DNA of 64,000 bases from Schistocephalus solidus (lineage: Eukaryota > Platyhelminthes > Cestoda > Diphyllobothriidea > Diphyllobothriidae): positions 62,001-126,000 of the forward strand of contig WEDG01004218.1 in the NCBI GenBank assembly GCA_017591395.1. Reading direction: 5' to 3'. The translations under genes and the position numbers were made by a program. How positions within the stretch are numbered: position 1 is the first letter of the stretch; each line of letters opens with the position of its first letter. Positions 25,001 through 39,336 of the stretch are shown piece after piece. The notes under the pieces are model-generated. The model ran no database searches, was not told where the DNA came from, and worked only from the letters and a program-made list of their open reading frames with translations.

Positions 25001-27635
25001 ATTGAGTTAGTAGTTTTACTGCATATAAAATATGTATTTTATTGCTTTTTTCATAGCTACAAATTTAAAATTCTTTATAAAATAATGAATTAAACATGTG
25101 TTGGGTTGTTTATTTCACTCTTTGCTTTCTCAGTGTACAGTTGCTTTTATAGTTGACAATTTTCATCTTCTTAAAGGGTTATATTTGAGTAATTGCTGGA
25201 TAATCTTGATTATTTATTAAAATGAGTCTGCATATTGCTTACACTTTATAGTGTGTCCAACTAACCAACTACCTAACTGATAAAAATTTTGTCAACCGAA
25301 GAGGATAGCGGGGATGGTTTATACGGATAGAAGTAAAAGTGAGCAGTGCAGATGGTGGCTAGAAAACGGGAACGCCTTGAGAACTAAATCGACAAAAAGG
25401 CCTTTGGTGCAAGTTGGTAGATTTGAACGCAGACATTGATCAAAGGACAAAATAGCATAACATCTTACGTAGACTTAGATAAGAATTTTGTTAAGAGATT
25501 TTGACTGCTTATAACTTGATCGACGGTGTTATACGTAAAAGTGCATTTGTAAATATCGACTAACAAAAAGTAGCAACAGGAAATAATATTTGTATGTGTG
25601 CAGTCAATTTGGCTTAGGCGAATGCATTTGCTAAGGGCTATTTCGCGTGCAATAGGATGAAATTAGTTTATCTACATCCATTGTATGACCAAAGTAATAT
25701 TTCATATGATTCAAAACGTTCTCTTTATGTTAATTCGGGCAAGAGATTAGGTATCTCCTTCGCGCAACAAAAGACTTTTATGGGATGTAGGTATTATTTG
25801 CTTTGTCACACCAGAAAGCATTATTGTTATGCATTGCATATGCAACCCGTGTCGGTAAACATCCATATTTCTCAAGGGCAGGCATTTGACCTGTATAATT
25901 TTTTTGCTTTAGACATAATGAGTCCAATTTCAGTAGCTGCGAACAGAATTAGCGTAAAACTGAAAAAATTTGTCCTAGAGCGTGTTCTGAGATTTGCAGT
26001 TAAACCCAGTAAATCATTTCAGCATGAGACGTATTATCATCCGTTGCTTCCCTTTCTCGAGGAATATCATGTTGGATTCTCTTTACCTACCAGGAATCCC
26101 AACATCATTTGGGTATCCTAAAAGACACACGTTTGTCAACTAACGTTCTCCAACGGGCATTAATTACCTAGTCCTGTATCCATTTGCCATCAGCTGCACA
26201 TCAGTTGATACTTTCAAACTCTCCTAATAACCAAGGTTTCACTCTCTTTTGTCGATCATTTATCTTCAAACGAATCCATAGGTGTGTTGCTTTATTTCAT
26301 AAATTATAGATGGAAGAATGGTCCTGTTTTTTGCGAAGGACACAGCGCAGCTTTCGTTTACGTGATACGTTTAACTACCGAATTTATTGTGGCAATATAA
26401 ATGAAACAGATTTGGATTGAAACAAAGTATATAACAGAGGAATAGAGACCGCGATTAATCCGGATGTTTACCGACAATGTAGCTGTTTACTCCACTTTAA
26501 GAGCAAGTAAAGGCATCTAAATAAATTAAAAATCAAAACTGTCGGCGGAATGTTAAAAAATGCAATTTTGAAATCTCGTTTTTAGTCAAAAGTCAGAACG
26601 ATGAAAGCTGTTAGATGTATTCCGAGCATAGCACTCGGGTGGAGTTCAACCTCAGAAATCGATTCATATCCAAGAGGTCATTGCTATGTAGACAGCAGTG
26701 CTTAGACATATTTGAATCCATTGTATTCAATTGTAATGAGTGAAGGTTTTTGGTATGTAAAGCAAATATATAAGTTGATATACCTGATTAAAAATGAAAG
26801 ACATAAAGTCAACTTATAACCCAACTTGGATGCTTGTTTTATGAGACAGCTTATTTGCATTAATGTCTATTTACGTTCATTGCAAGTAATGTTCTCATTT
26901 AACCTATAATGGTTATGAAGATAGCAAAATTTTCATTAGCTTTGAGATCAAGTACACAGCGGGTGTTTTTGTGAAATTTAAAATCTCGCAATTATTAATG
27001 GAAGTAACATCCACTTAATATATTAAAAGACAAGGTTCTTGATTTCTTAGTAATGATCATAAGATACCACAAATCATAATTCATTATATTGTATACAGTG
27101 ATTTGTTGCAAAATCCTAAACATAACTTTGATGAGATATGCTGGTTTGCGTTCACTATCATATCTTAGGCTTATAAAATTGGTGAAGTGTTATCTCGAGA
27201 GAAATCCTAACGCATTTCATCTTAAGGAGAATTCCCTTTAAATCCGAGAAACTCATGGAGATTTTATGCCTGCGTTGTTAAAGACGAAGCATAAAAAATT
27301 ACAGCTTTCATGTATCGTAACAAAAACACGTAGATAATATATTTTCTTAATCATTACATGCCTGTATGCATGTGGATAATATGCCAAATTAATTCATAGA
27401 AAATCAATACGATTTTCTTAACCAAGATGTCCATTTTCAAAGTCAGTATTTCTTTGCAGTCTATCATCTGTGCCCACTGACATTTTACAGAATTAAAACC
27501 CATTTTTTACATTGATAAATTTGCAAATTGCATTTGTTTAATGTCTCAAGTCTGTGTCTTAAAAGGGTTTAGTTATGCATTAAGCAATGGCAGGTATTCC
27601 TTTTGCTCGCCTTCTAATTTAAAACAAAATGGTAC
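22046..27635 (-). other. Receptor intron 1
   Basis: GTACCA donor at 27635, TTTAG acceptor ending at 22046. Contains the hairpin at 24.2 kb and an antisense 154-codon ORF (25657-26121) without recognisable features. Confidence 0.8.
24195..24219. repeat. Perfect 10-bp hairpin, 5-nt loop
   Basis: ATTGAGTTAC, loop GCTGT, GTAACTCAAT in intron 1. No known motif is attached. Confidence 0.8.
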
Positions 27636-28347
27636 CTTGGGAATTCACCAAAATCACATACGTCCACTGAAAGAATCGTAGGATCGATGCAATAACCTTC
27701 ACCTGCAAAGCGTCAGACGGTACAACTCGAATGAATGTTCGATATTCTATAACATCGCTAAGGGAAGCCGCTGTTGCAGAGTAACCAATTTGAGGAATAT
27801 CAAAAATTTGGAGTACTTGTTGCACCTGCTTTGACATCTCACTTGAACCTGGACCAATTAAGGCTGCAATTGGTTTCTCAACATAAAACTCTGAGCTCCC
27901 AGGTGGTGTGCAAATGTTCTCTGAGTAATTATTTGCCTGCATGCAGTCTTCGTATTCCTTGTACATAAATGCTGTTCTGATGAAATCCATACACTGTTCC
28001 AGAGCAACTGGCTCAAACCAGCAGGTGTCACGTACATCCACGCCTACTTTGACTCCGGGAAGAATGTTGGGATTTTGATTGATCTTGTTGAGTGCTTGAA
28101 TAAGCACCTCTATTCGATGTATGCCATATTGTTCTCGCACCTTTCCGCAACGACGAGAGAAAGCGGTTTTTACTGTAGGCTGTTCGTGCACTGGAAACAT
28201 AGCCCCGATCATAACGTCACCAGGAATCCGCAGCTTAAGACTATTGTAGAGCTCACCAAATGGGGCCATCTGCAGTTCGCCAACAGTAACAAAAAATGTG
28301 ATCCACAGGTAGGGGGAAAAAAGGATCGTAGAACATGCACCTCCCAT
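27636..28347 (-). CDS. mGluR: mGluR exon 1: signal peptide and ligand-binding lobe 1
   Basis: Starts at the only ATG found upstream in this frame, followed by a hydrophobic stretch (about residues 8-24) typical of a signal peptide. The frame stays open upstream of the ATG, and a possible acceptor (ending GGCAG at 28350-28349) touches the start, so a 5' UTR intron is possible. The rest is the first lobe of the periplasmic-binding-protein-like domain: PGDVMIGAMFPVH, then REQYGIHRIE, DTCWFEPVALEQ, IGPGSS, DIPQIGYSAT and RVVPSD. By mGluR1 knowledge, Tyr74, Arg78, Trp110, Ser165, Thr188 and Asp208 equivalents are present. The disordered dimer loop contains two cysteines (EDCMQ...ENICTPPG). It ends in QWTYVILVNSQ at donor CAAG/GTACCA, phase 1. 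No frame break is seen. Confidence 0.95.
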
Positions 28348-30769
28348 CCTGCCGACAAAATGATTATTAGCTACCTTAGTGTAAAGGCATTTTGTGCAGC
28401 AAGTTTTACTTCCTCAGGCATTAAAAACGCTTTCGTTTTTTCGCCGATGGAATGCTTGTAACCGCAGCCTAACGCGCGATGCGTGTGATACTGCCAGTTT
28501 TATTAGTTGTGCTAGTTGAAAGCAGCTTGGTTAAACGTGATTGGTTGATAGTTGCAGTTCTCCAAACGTTAACTGGATAGGAAAACGTTTGGTCGAGCTT
28601 GACAAGCGGCTGTGGGCGGATTAGCTGCGTTCCAATAAAAAACGTACAAGGATAAAGCGGTTTTTTGGGCCATATTTTCCACCACGCATAGAATATGCTG
28701 ACGGGAGCCTCGAATAGAGAAGTGGAATCCTAAATATTTCGGGCGACACGAATAAGATTCGTTGAGTGTACGATGGACGTCTAAGATGAAAGTCTTAACA
28801 AAAACAGTAACCACAAGGTAAATAGCAAAAATTTAGTTCAATACCTCAAACGGATTCAGGCATTAACATGTTAATTTAAAAAACAATAGATGTTTACGAG
28901 GACTGTCAAAAGCACGTTACTGTTATTACAATGCGGGCTCTCATTCCTACAAAATTACTTCGAAATTTCATCTTAGGCTAGCCAAGGTTGAAGAGGTCAA
29001 TAAAAATCTACGTTTTCTTAAAGAAATCTTGCTTGTTTGTTCATTTTGCTTGTTAGAATTTTGGAAAATTATCTGTTTTCAGACTGGTAACAGAATACGT
29101 TGGAATGGTGAGCAGACTAATTTAAGTACCACAGAACACATAAGAGAGTACCCAAACGATTAACTTAATATGAGAAAAGTCAGTCATGTTGGTAAGTGAA
29201 TCCATAAATCAAGCTAGTCATTTGCATAAATTCAAGAGGTGTCCGAAATTTTGCAGGAGTTTGCTTTGGATTCAATGAAAGAAATAGACACTCATGACAG
29301 AAATACCCTGTTAAAGCACACCGTATGAGAAGGGAATTATAAGGGAGGCTTATGTGCATGCGTCTATATACAGAGTACACCAGAAAGTCATTTCATATAT
29401 ATGTATCCAAAAGTTATTTTCTCTGGGGTTTCTGTTAGCTGCCAATTAAAGAAATTACCTGTAATTACATTTGCTTGAGGACACTGTGAACACGGTAGAA
29501 CGCTTAAGGACGCGTTTGAGCGCCATGGGAGGCACTACAAGCATAGCTTTATCAGGGAAATAATGTTAGCAACATATCCTGCATCTCTTTATGCTTTGTC
29601 AGTATCGACTTACTGATTGGCCTCTAGGATGCCTCTGCCTTCCCCACGCAGACAGGTTAATCAAAATCGGCTTAAACGATTTTTGAGAAATACAATTTCA
29701 ATATCCAAAATATAAATATCTTGATAAGTTTCTATATTTGCTGAAATATTGTTTCCTGGTGAGTAAGTAGAACGATGGTAATCTTCGCTGTGCTAAGGAT
29801 GTTTTAGTTGCTCAGCTGCTGCAGCCACAGGCATTATGCTATTTTATGAAGAAACTCACCCGAGACAAATTTGCACATTTCCGAATTTGTTAAAATTTCT
29901 GTTATGTTTGCAAAACCTACTGATATCTTTGAAGTTTGGCCTTTCAACGAAGGTGAATTACAATGTTGGGTAGGATTCCGTGAAGGCAATAAGGCTGATT
30001 GCTTTTTGTGTTAACGCGGACTGTCTTGAGTTGGAACTGCCTTGCACCTACAGATTTAATCCGTAACATCACTATTTTTTGAAGCTTCGATTGCCTGAAT
30101 AATACCTTTTTCCCCAGACATCAAACATAACAGAACTTTTAACTAACACCAACCTTCTCTTCCATGTGTAGGACAAAATCACCTGAATCCCAGACTGCAA
30201 CGCATCATTATATTCTGAAAATTGTTTAACGCTTTTTGTGGAATAGAAGGCTGCTGCAATTCACAGACATACATACTAATGACTATCGGAGTTTTATTTT
30301 TTACATTATAATTAGTCTATTAACAGATGATATATTCGTCAAGTTTAAAAGTTCCAGATTTTGAAACTTTTATGAATTTCAAATTTTTTTCAATTGATCA
30401 CTTTGTGGTTTTCCCTTTTGTTAAAACCTTTTCTCACCTTTCCGGTATATTAATGAAAGGAGAGCATACAATCAATTTTTTTGAAGCATTAAGTATCAAG
30501 TGCCGGTTTTTATATCATGAGACTAAATGGCCTTTCCATCGTTCTTATCGTAAAACATTTCATAAAGAGCCCACTTAAAAGCAAACTCAGTGACATTCAT
30601 TTGGTTATTCACTGATTTTCTGTAAGATAAGGCCATCTTAGATATCAATCCTATCAAATCACCAGTACTAAAAAACACTGGGTAAAAAAACAAGCAATAC
30701 ATATCTGGTGCCTTATTCCGGAGACGATACATATTCTGGTGAACTATTTTGAACCAGAAACTGAAACCT
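28348..30769. other. Receptor 5' flank; no gene recognised
   Basis: It should contain the receptor promoter and perhaps a 5' UTR exon, but no TATA box, initiator or exon can be fixed by eye. Confidence 0.4.
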
Positions 30770-31560
30770 AACATAAACGTTGAACACAGCACTCAGTGTA
30801 ACCTTCACCACAAATTTAACCCAAAACCGAAGCTTCACAATAAAAATAATCTTAACTCAAACTGTTGACTTAAATATGTGCTTATATTTAGCCCTCAATT
30901 TTGCACTAACCATAACCTTAAACTAAAGTCTTTTCCCGAAACCAGCTTTTAAGCTTACTTCCGAATCCTACCTATAAAACATAGCTTAATTCTAACCCTC
31001 AACCATCAATAAGCATAACTTCAAACAGAACAGTTAACTTTATATTAAGCCAAAATAAATTCAAAACTCGACGCTTACTCTTAAGGTCAAAAAAGCCCGA
31101 AAACATAGTCTAACCATCGTCCTTAACTCTACCCTTATACTAACCCAGAACTCAACTCAAACGATCACCAAAGCCCAATCGCTGAACAAAAACCTATTTC
31201 TTAACCCTTAATTACACTTTCACCCTGAACATTAACTGAAACGTAACCCTAATTCTAAGCTAAAAATGACATTCAAATATGTTGCTAGGGTAAATTAAAA
31301 AGCTAACGATAGTTAGTCCCAGCCTCAATGCTAAAATGACCATGAAATCTAACTTCAACCATAAACCCAAAATTCATCAAACTCTAGCGTCACCAGTTAA
31401 CCGCATCTTTACTCAAACCCGAACATAAAATTTAACGCAACCGTGATCTCAACGCTTCACGTTTAACCTATGTGTAGTCTCATCCTTAAAGATATTGGTA
31501 TTTAGCTATAATTTTAACTCTAAACTCAACATTGGGCATAATCCTAGTCTTCCTAGAATT
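30770..31560. repeat. Degenerate telomere-like AACCCT array
   Basis: About 790 bp in which AAC/ACC/CCC words recur every six bases or so (TAACCC, AACTC, AACCTTAAC, CTAACCC) and G is rare on the plus strand. It looks like an old interstitial telomere-type (CCCTAA) or related hexamer array eroded by point mutation. No intact run of three units remains. Confidence 0.65.
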
Positions 31561-34500
31561 GTGCGCAAGCCCAAGTGTATTTCAAGCTTCTTGTGCCTAT
31601 TCGGTTAGATTAAATATTTTGTCCTGCAGTCGGGATGAATGGCTAAATGATCCTTGAGTGTAGCTCAGTAAAAAAATATGTGCCTTGATGGACAAATTTC
31701 ACATGTCAAAATTAGATTATTCCGAGATTGTGGATGAGGACGACAAATAATCCATAAATTGGCATTTTGAGTATCAAATTTATTTTCCATGGTGGTAAAG
31801 TTTAAAAATAAGTTGCTTAAGGCGATGTGATTTCTATGGAGACTCTGAATGGTAGGACAAGGCCTAAATTTAATGGCCATTTTCTGTCCAACCGTTAGGA
31901 TAAATCGATTCATGTAGATCAATATGAACCATGGATGAAGTTGCAAAGCAATAAATTCAGCAGCTAACTAAATCAGAGTTTGGTCCACGAGTTGGCCGGC
32001 TTTTGCTGCGCACGGATTTAATCGCGTAAGGTAATCCAATTACTTTTGTCCTATTTGATGACCTTACTTATGGTTTGTTAAATTAAATAAAGTAATTTTT
32101 CATTTTATAAAATTCATGACTAAAAACGCTAAATTGGTCGAGATAACGCGGTTGTCAAGAGATTAGTTGGAAATTATTGGAAGACTGTTAGTCGGACTGC
32201 AATAACTCCTTACTCATGTCACCTTTCCTGCATTCTCATTCTTACGAACTTCAAGCTGTGAACATGAAAACCAGGCAAGTGAAGTGGGGTGACATTCTGT
32301 GGTGAGGAAGGACGTTTAACTTTGACAGCCACCGAGTCCCAGCTCACCCTCGATCTTCGTATCACTTTCTTTACATTGAAAGAAGCTTTTTGATGACGTG
32401 AAGCGGGCGTTTAAAGCTTCAGACGTACTTTTGAAGATTTAAAATTCACGGGTAGTCATTGTGCTGCACGCGCGAAGTAAGGCACACGGTTAACATCATC
32501 GTTCGGGACAGTTGAACTGCCAATTTCAGGTTTTTATTTTAAAATGCGGTCACCAGTTATTCGCAAATGCATTAAGTTACGCTAATCTAGGCCTAGACAT
32601 TCCATGCTAGCAACGCAATAAAATTAGTGAATCTCCATATTACATCGAGGTTGTAGGAAGGTTGGGTCTACGTATATTCATATCTTTTGCATAACTGAAT
32701 TTTACGTCCATTAACTGAACAGGGCAAAGTGCATTAGGTGTGCATAGGAACACATGATGAATTTACAACTTCTACCATACGTATGGGGCTTAAATAAATA
32801 ATTCCGAAAGTGTTGCTGCTAGACGCTAAAGGCCAGCTACCCTTACAGTATAGTGTGACCTTATACGGGAACTTTGGTGTCTGGTAGAGATCTGTGACAG
32901 TCAGTCAAATGAGATCGTCTATACTCACACACACTGAGTTCGTTCTGTCTACAGGAGAAGTCATAAGGGTATGAGGAGCAATTTATTCGGTACACAGGGC
33001 AGGTTTCCGTGAGATGGCTGTTTGCTTGTGTGGTTGAACAAAGCGTCCGTTCGGGAGCGCGTCAGCAGCGTATGCGCGTTTGTCTGGTGCATGAGGGAGT
33101 GACCGTCTGAGTGTCGGTCATGTGATTGGTTAGCTCAAGGGCTGAATTTGGGGTGTGTGAGCGCAAGGGCCCATAGGTGACTAATCCGGCTGGCTGACGT
33201 TTACAGGCTAGCCGCAGGTATCGATGCCGCCATGATTAAGCTCAGGTTATGCTTGTGGTCTGGTCGTGCGTCCGCAGGTTAGCATGCCTGTTGCGGCTGC
33301 CAACTGAGAAAAGGTACGCCAAGGAAGGGGGCACAAGATGTGGCTGCTGCAGATCTATCATAGACGCTTATCATTCACCACAAACCTTTTCAGTCCAAAG
33401 CACTGTCGGCTAACTGGGCCACCTCTGTGCAGAACGCTTGGTTCAATGTAAACTGATGACACGCGTCGCATACCTGGCCAGTGGAGGCCTATTCTGCCTT
33501 TGTAGGCAGTTAATTGTCTAGGAAGACGCCAAAGCCAATAGGCTACTCCAGTGCACAGGTTAGCTTGGCTAGGCACTCATTCACCAACAGGCCTTAACAT
33601 GTGCACTTTAAGCGTTAATTTTATGCCGAACTGGCGGACGATCGCGCAGAATATATGCTGTTCTTACTATACAGCAACTTGCTGAGTGTGTATTCATCGA
33701 CCCACATGGCCGAGTAGAAGACTTCGATGGATTGCCGTCCAATTGCTTAAGTTTAAGTGGCTGGATGTTTAATGCAGCCAGTTTTCAGGTAGTTCGGTTT
33801 TAGGAGCCACGATTAAAGTGCCTCCCGTGTCTCCTAACCTATGTGTGTAGATGTTTGACGATAATGTTCCGGGTGCTGGTCAACGCCTTCATTTTACTAT
33901 TCTTGAGTCTTTTGTGAGTAAGAATAACTTGCAGCTAAAATTCTATGGACTAATATTTTTTTAACCTGCCTCAAAGCCATCTTTGCTCAATTTGTCATTT
34001 GGCTGAAATACCTCGCTAAGCCACTTGAACTGTTAGGAAAACATAAAAAAGGTTATCCTGTATAACAACAGAATACAATAAGCATGCTTTATCACAGTAA
34101 AAAAAGAGTATTTGTTCCACATCGGAGTTGCTTATAGAACACTTTGAAATCTTAGAACACGGATTCGTATAGTGCTACAGCACTTCTATTACCAACATCA
34201 CTATCGCAGCCTAGCGAACGTTTATTCATGGAATATGGCACATAACAGATTTTAAATTGGCGGGAGCACAGAATCTAAAAAAATGGTCAAGTCAATAGAA
34301 CAAATCGGGTCCAATGAATGTGACAGTTTACTTAATGACGTCTGCTGAGGAAGATCGATTAGCGTAGGATTACCTAGCCTATTTGATTTCGGGTATGGAG
34401 GCTATTTCGATTTCAAGATATGATTCCTTACACGTTTGAAAAATAGGTGCGTACTATAAGAACCAGTAGAAATTTATGATGTGACACTGCCCTAGGAAAA

Positions 34501-35204
34501 CCCAAAAACGTTGTCTATGACATAAAAGTTGCTTATAATGTGAATTCTGAGCGTAAACATAGCACTACAAAGAAGGTATACATTAACAAACGTGTACATG
34601 AAAGAAGTAATATGCCTACTGATAGCTTTGTTAAGCCATGCTTTGGTCAGCGTTTACAGTGTTCTAGTCAGTAAGCACAAGTTCTACAAGGGATGAAGGC
34701 TTTCTGTGATTTATGACTATGCTATGTCTGCATGAACCAACAGTATCTCTCTCGTGAAATCGGATCGTTCCTTAGATAGGCACTTCTTTAATTAAACCGC
34801 AGCAGTCCTTTAAAATTTCAGTGCATTGAATCATTTGAATGCCTTTTTAGAGACCCCATGTGTTCTGCTTCATATGAACGTCACTCATAATTTAATTGGT
34901 TTTATTTATTGGGAAGTTTTAACTGGTCCTCAAATATTAATGCTTTTTCCCTATGCTATACACGATTTATTAATTTGATTGACTTAAATAATTGTGCTTT
35001 GCCTGGCATGCTCATTATGCATTTGTGCAACCAGAGCTTGAGAGGGCTCTCAGCTGTCGGCATTTTACGGCAATCATTGCACGTAATGGGTAAGATCACA
35101 GTGTCACTTAATTTGCTTTTAATCGGGATTCATTTATCGTCATCGGCCTGAAGCGCAGTACAATGAAGCTCACCAAGGGCAAGCTGCGACCTGTTGGAAT
35201 CCAT
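31561..35204. other. No gene recognised; GC-rich island 32.88-33.62 kb
   Basis: The island at about 32880-33620 is richer in G and C than its surroundings and has broken short frames on both strands, as an old insertion would. No family was recognised. Confidence 0.4.
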
Positions 35205-35255
35205 CATCTTTCCTTAACTTATCTAACCGTAACTAACCATATTTTATCTCACATA
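35205..35255. repeat. Short telomere-like fragment
   Basis: CCTTAACTTATCTAACCGTAAC and CTAACC: a few degenerate units only; may be chance. Confidence 0.3.
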
Positions 35256-38200
35256 CAGTGACTACCCCTAAGTTTCACGGTGAAACACGGCGAAAAGTGG
35301 GACTGGAACATAAACTGACCTTTCCGCAATGCAATCGAGTATCTTTTGTACTAGCCAACGTTCTTAAAGTCTAAAATGAGCCCTTTACCTCAGCCGCCAC
35401 GCCGACATGTCAGGAATAGCATGGAAATATCGAGGTATAGGTATATGAACGCGAAACACATATGTGCGTATATACCGCTGTGGGGCAAACAAAACGCAAA
35501 CAGGCCTATATTCGCGGGCTGCCCTATGACTACTGCCCACCATAAAATTTGGGGCGGTTATTTTTAGCACCTTAACTGCTTGACTGAATATGTTTGGTAT
35601 TCGGAATTAAGCATAAAGACCAGCCGACTACAACATAGTTTTTATTTGCCAACGCCATTGCCTCATCCTCAAAAAATTAATCTGTCCCTCGTAACGCACG
35701 GTGTTAACAATAAATTACAAGTAAATGTGTATTTATTACTACGTATTACAATCACGTGTAAACAAAATGCCCTTTCATAGTAATTACTAATTAAATATAC
35801 AACGATGGCAATGCAAAATGTGCCAAACCTAGCAAGTTACCAATTTACCCCTTCAGCCGAAACTTTAGTAAGTACTGTTAACTATTCAGCAGATCAAGGG
35901 TAGTGAAAAGCAGTTTATTTTTGAATGCGTAAACAATTAAAATGAACTTTATTTAAGTTTATGAAGGCATAATTCCACAATATATTCGTAAACGAAAACA
36001 AATTGGCATATTCGATCTGCTTACAATCATTTGAAGGCAGCAAAAATAAATGCTAATTTAGAAGTTGCTGTAGTTCGTCGAAAAGGGTAATCATCAACTG
36101 TGAAAAGGTTTGATAAGTCCGGACGTCATTCAGTTCATTCTCTCCGTAAAATTACTCAAGGAATCCCGTTATCTAGTCACACAGACGAGCAAAAAGTGCA
36201 GAGATAATAGCATTATGAGGGCACGCAGAACTCAGCTTGGTTTCGGATCGCTCAATTAATGCAATTCCCTGTCACCAGCGTTTGCCAGCGGACATAGTGG
36301 AAAGAATGAGGCTCAGTTAAAGTTAGTTTCAAAGGTTTCAAGTTACTTTTATGCGGCATTATGTGAATAAATACATCAAATATTACAGGTAATTGCAGAT
36401 AGAAGCGATCAGAAGAAATACAAGGAGATATTATATAAAACTGGGTATATATTGTGCATGACATGATATAAAGTTTGCAAAAATATCAATTGGATATTGC
36501 CGTATGTGCGCTTAAAACACTGAAATTTGGTGCTATTATTAAACGTATTTCTGTCACTTGAACGCCTGAAGTTGCGGTGCATAAACTACATTTGATCTGA
36601 CAATTTTTCAGTCAAGTGCAGTTTAAGATAACCAGCGACATCCAGCAGAAGGGCTCAAACATCTCTGTCAGCATACGAACCGAAATGCATGACACGATTT
36701 CCTTTGTCTTGCCGATGTTAACGGAAGCGAGCTCCAGCAATTCTGGTATGAATGGGAACACATTAAGATACGGAATATGAGTTCCAGCATCCATAAGAAT
36801 GCAGTAGTAGCTGGAGACAGGAGAATGTAGTTGTCTGTATACCTTCACTTCTCTTTCAAAGGCTTGCGGTTCCCTCGTCAACCAGTTGCGAGTATTTTAG
36901 CTTGTTTGCACTGTCCCATAGGAGAGAATAATGACCCAGATTACAAACATGCGTAGTCAAATCAGGCAGCTTTGTGTCCAATATATAAATTCATGTAAGT
37001 TCCCTTTAGTACCAGACTGCTGTTACTCTCCTCTTCCAGGACAATGCTGCCATTTAGGCCCTTCCATAGTATTTCACCCCTGCCGGAGATATAAATGCTC
37101 ACAAAATGAAGAGACTTTGTTTTATACGATGATTTTTGGCTGTTTGATAAATTGGTCTGTGTATTCACAACTATAGCTCTAAAATTCAAGTCGATATCTG
37201 TTTAGCTTTATTGGCAATAGTCGGTTAATGACAGTTAAAGTCAGGACGTTAGTTAAGTGCAGGAAATTTATGATAAGGGCTTTTGGCCGATTTAAACAAT
37301 TCATGTGACTAACTTGTACTAAAACTTCGCCTTGCTTTTGTGTGCTTTAATTTGATCGAGATTGCCTATTTTTTCATATTTGTATTAAATTAGGAAATGG
37401 TTTGTTTTGAATTTTTAAGGTCAGCTTTTCCGTCAATATATGTTTGGTCATTACACAAAATCGACGACATTAAGTAACAACACGATCTTGCAAACAGAGC
37501 AGCCTTGCATTCAAGCATAGACAGGGATGAACTATTTAGATTTTGCCAAGCCCTCTTAAAAATTGGTAAAGTTAAACATGCCTTGTGTATATTTATGCAT
37601 AAACATTTTAGTTTAAACATTTTATCGGACAAAATGGCACAGGAAAGCCAGGAGCAGACAGGAAGTAGTTCAGCAATGGATGCACATGTTTATCCGATTA
37701 AACCCCTTCCGGAATAGTTGGCGTAATAATATAAAATAATGGGGTAATTTTCAATTAACTTAAAACTTTTAGAGAAGTTCATATAAATAATGATGTAGAC
37801 ATTAAGAATTTTAGATTATAGTCCCGTAAATTATGCTTGTTGCTGTAAAATACAAAGTCAACTTGTCATAATTAATTGTCAATATATTAAAAAATGAACG
37901 TTGAATGCGGATTTACCTTTAATAGCAGGACGGCATTCGTAAAATGCTGGGTAAAACGAAAGTCAATTTACCTAAAATATTAAAAAATGATAAAAAATGA
38001 CAAAGGAGCATCAACTGGGTATTTTTTGAGTCCCCGTTCGTTTTACTGCCACAGGCTGCGCGTTATTTCAGTGATATTTCAGTGGATCCGGCAAATGCAC
38101 ATTTGTGACAGCGCCAGTTTAGGTTTCAATCCAGAATTGGATTTTATCTTTTGTATTGCATCATAAAATTGACTGTTAATGTCCCATCGGCACTAGCTCT

Positions 38201-39336
38201 CGTAAAAATGGCAATATTTTCTTTTAAAGTTAAAAATATTAACTAGTAATTAAAATGGGTTGAACAAGTTGTTTATTTTGAGTGTGAAGTTTTGATTCGT
38301 GATTTCGGCTACAGATTATTAGATTATGCTGTGAACTGCCAAGTCTAGTATCGTAAGACGTTTCATGCCTTCAACGGAATCAAATATGATCAACTCAAAT
38401 GCACTTGGATGCATCTAAAAATCTTTTGAGCCAGTAGTAAGACGGTTTCGTTAAAAATTCGGAAGAAGGCTGGTTATGGAGCATAAATTCAAATTTTGGC
38501 CTGAGAATTTTGCTAAATATTTACCATCATCAGCGGGGATAAAACTGGTTACTTTAAAGAATGACTGCATTCGATCACCCATCACCAAAATAGAATATAA
38601 ACTATCATTCTTAAATCTTCTCATATGCCACAACAGGCCAGAAAGTCAACCAGCACAGTTAACAAACAAAAGCGGCCAACCATTGCAACACATGTAAGTA
38701 AGCATATGCATGTGAATCTAGGATATGAAAATCCAGTTGCAAACACCAGTTACAAAATGAGAATATATGACTACCTGCAAGGACGCTTTTGACTCGTTGG
38801 CTATTCACATGCATGTGCCAAGGGAAGTGGAATGCCACAAATGAAACGCAATAGTGTAGTCATCCGAAATATGGAGTTACATTCTGCAAGTTAATCGGTC
38901 CTTTAATGGCACCGTTAGATCTCCTGGCCAATCTCAATAGATGTTTCTCAGAGCTGTGAATCAGATATCTGCTAACATGTTAGGTGGCAACGTTACCACG
39001 TGCAACTCTGGGAGTACATTAAATCAAATAAACTGACTTAAAAATGCAAATATTTACACATGATTTCTGAAAGAAGCAAACAGACGAGTTCCAGGAAAAC
39101 GTTCTGTAGAAGAAGAAGCGATCACTGGAAAATGGACCTTTGTGGCCTAACCTTTCGTAAATCTCTCTCCAACCCATCTTTAGAGACCATTGCGGAAATG
39201 CATGTTGGGTGCACAAGGTAAGCAGTATTTATGGCATTTAGTGGCCACGTAATCACATACGTACTTCAATTAGTAGCTCTCGCTAACAACGCTGTGGGTC
39301 GTAATTGATGAGATGATAGCTTGGAAATCCTCGTCC

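Larger units (their letters stand above)
5630..28347 (-). other. mGluR: Gene span: group I metabotropic glutamate receptor (mGluR1/5-like), seven exons seen
   Basis: Seven minus-strand exons join with consistent splice phases (1,2,1,2,0,1) into a class C GPCR: signal peptide, bilobed glutamate-binding domain, nine-cysteine linker and seven membrane helices. Such receptors sit as dimers in the plasma membrane and, in group I, couple to Gq/phospholipase C. Group I assignment rests on matches to mGluR1/5 recalled from knowledge: SDGWADR in lobe 2, CSEPC and CCWIC in the linker, KTNRIARIL in the second intracellular loop, and RSAF after TM7. Introns are about 5590, 4347, 3106, 3561, 286 and 3099 bp. 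The frame is broken at two homopolymers (exons 4 and 7). The C-terminal exon(s) are not identified, so the 3' end of the gene is unknown. No promoter element could be assigned upstream of 28347. Confidence 0.95.

Noticed and set aside
25657..26121. Plus-strand ORF of 154 codons in receptor intron 1
   Set aside because: No recognisable domain, signal or splice context. One frame of this length is not surprising in 64 kb over six frames.
36612..36881. Minus-strand frame as a possible exon of another gene
   Set aside because: Mildly protein-like, but no family match, no convincing acceptor or donor pair, and no partner exon.
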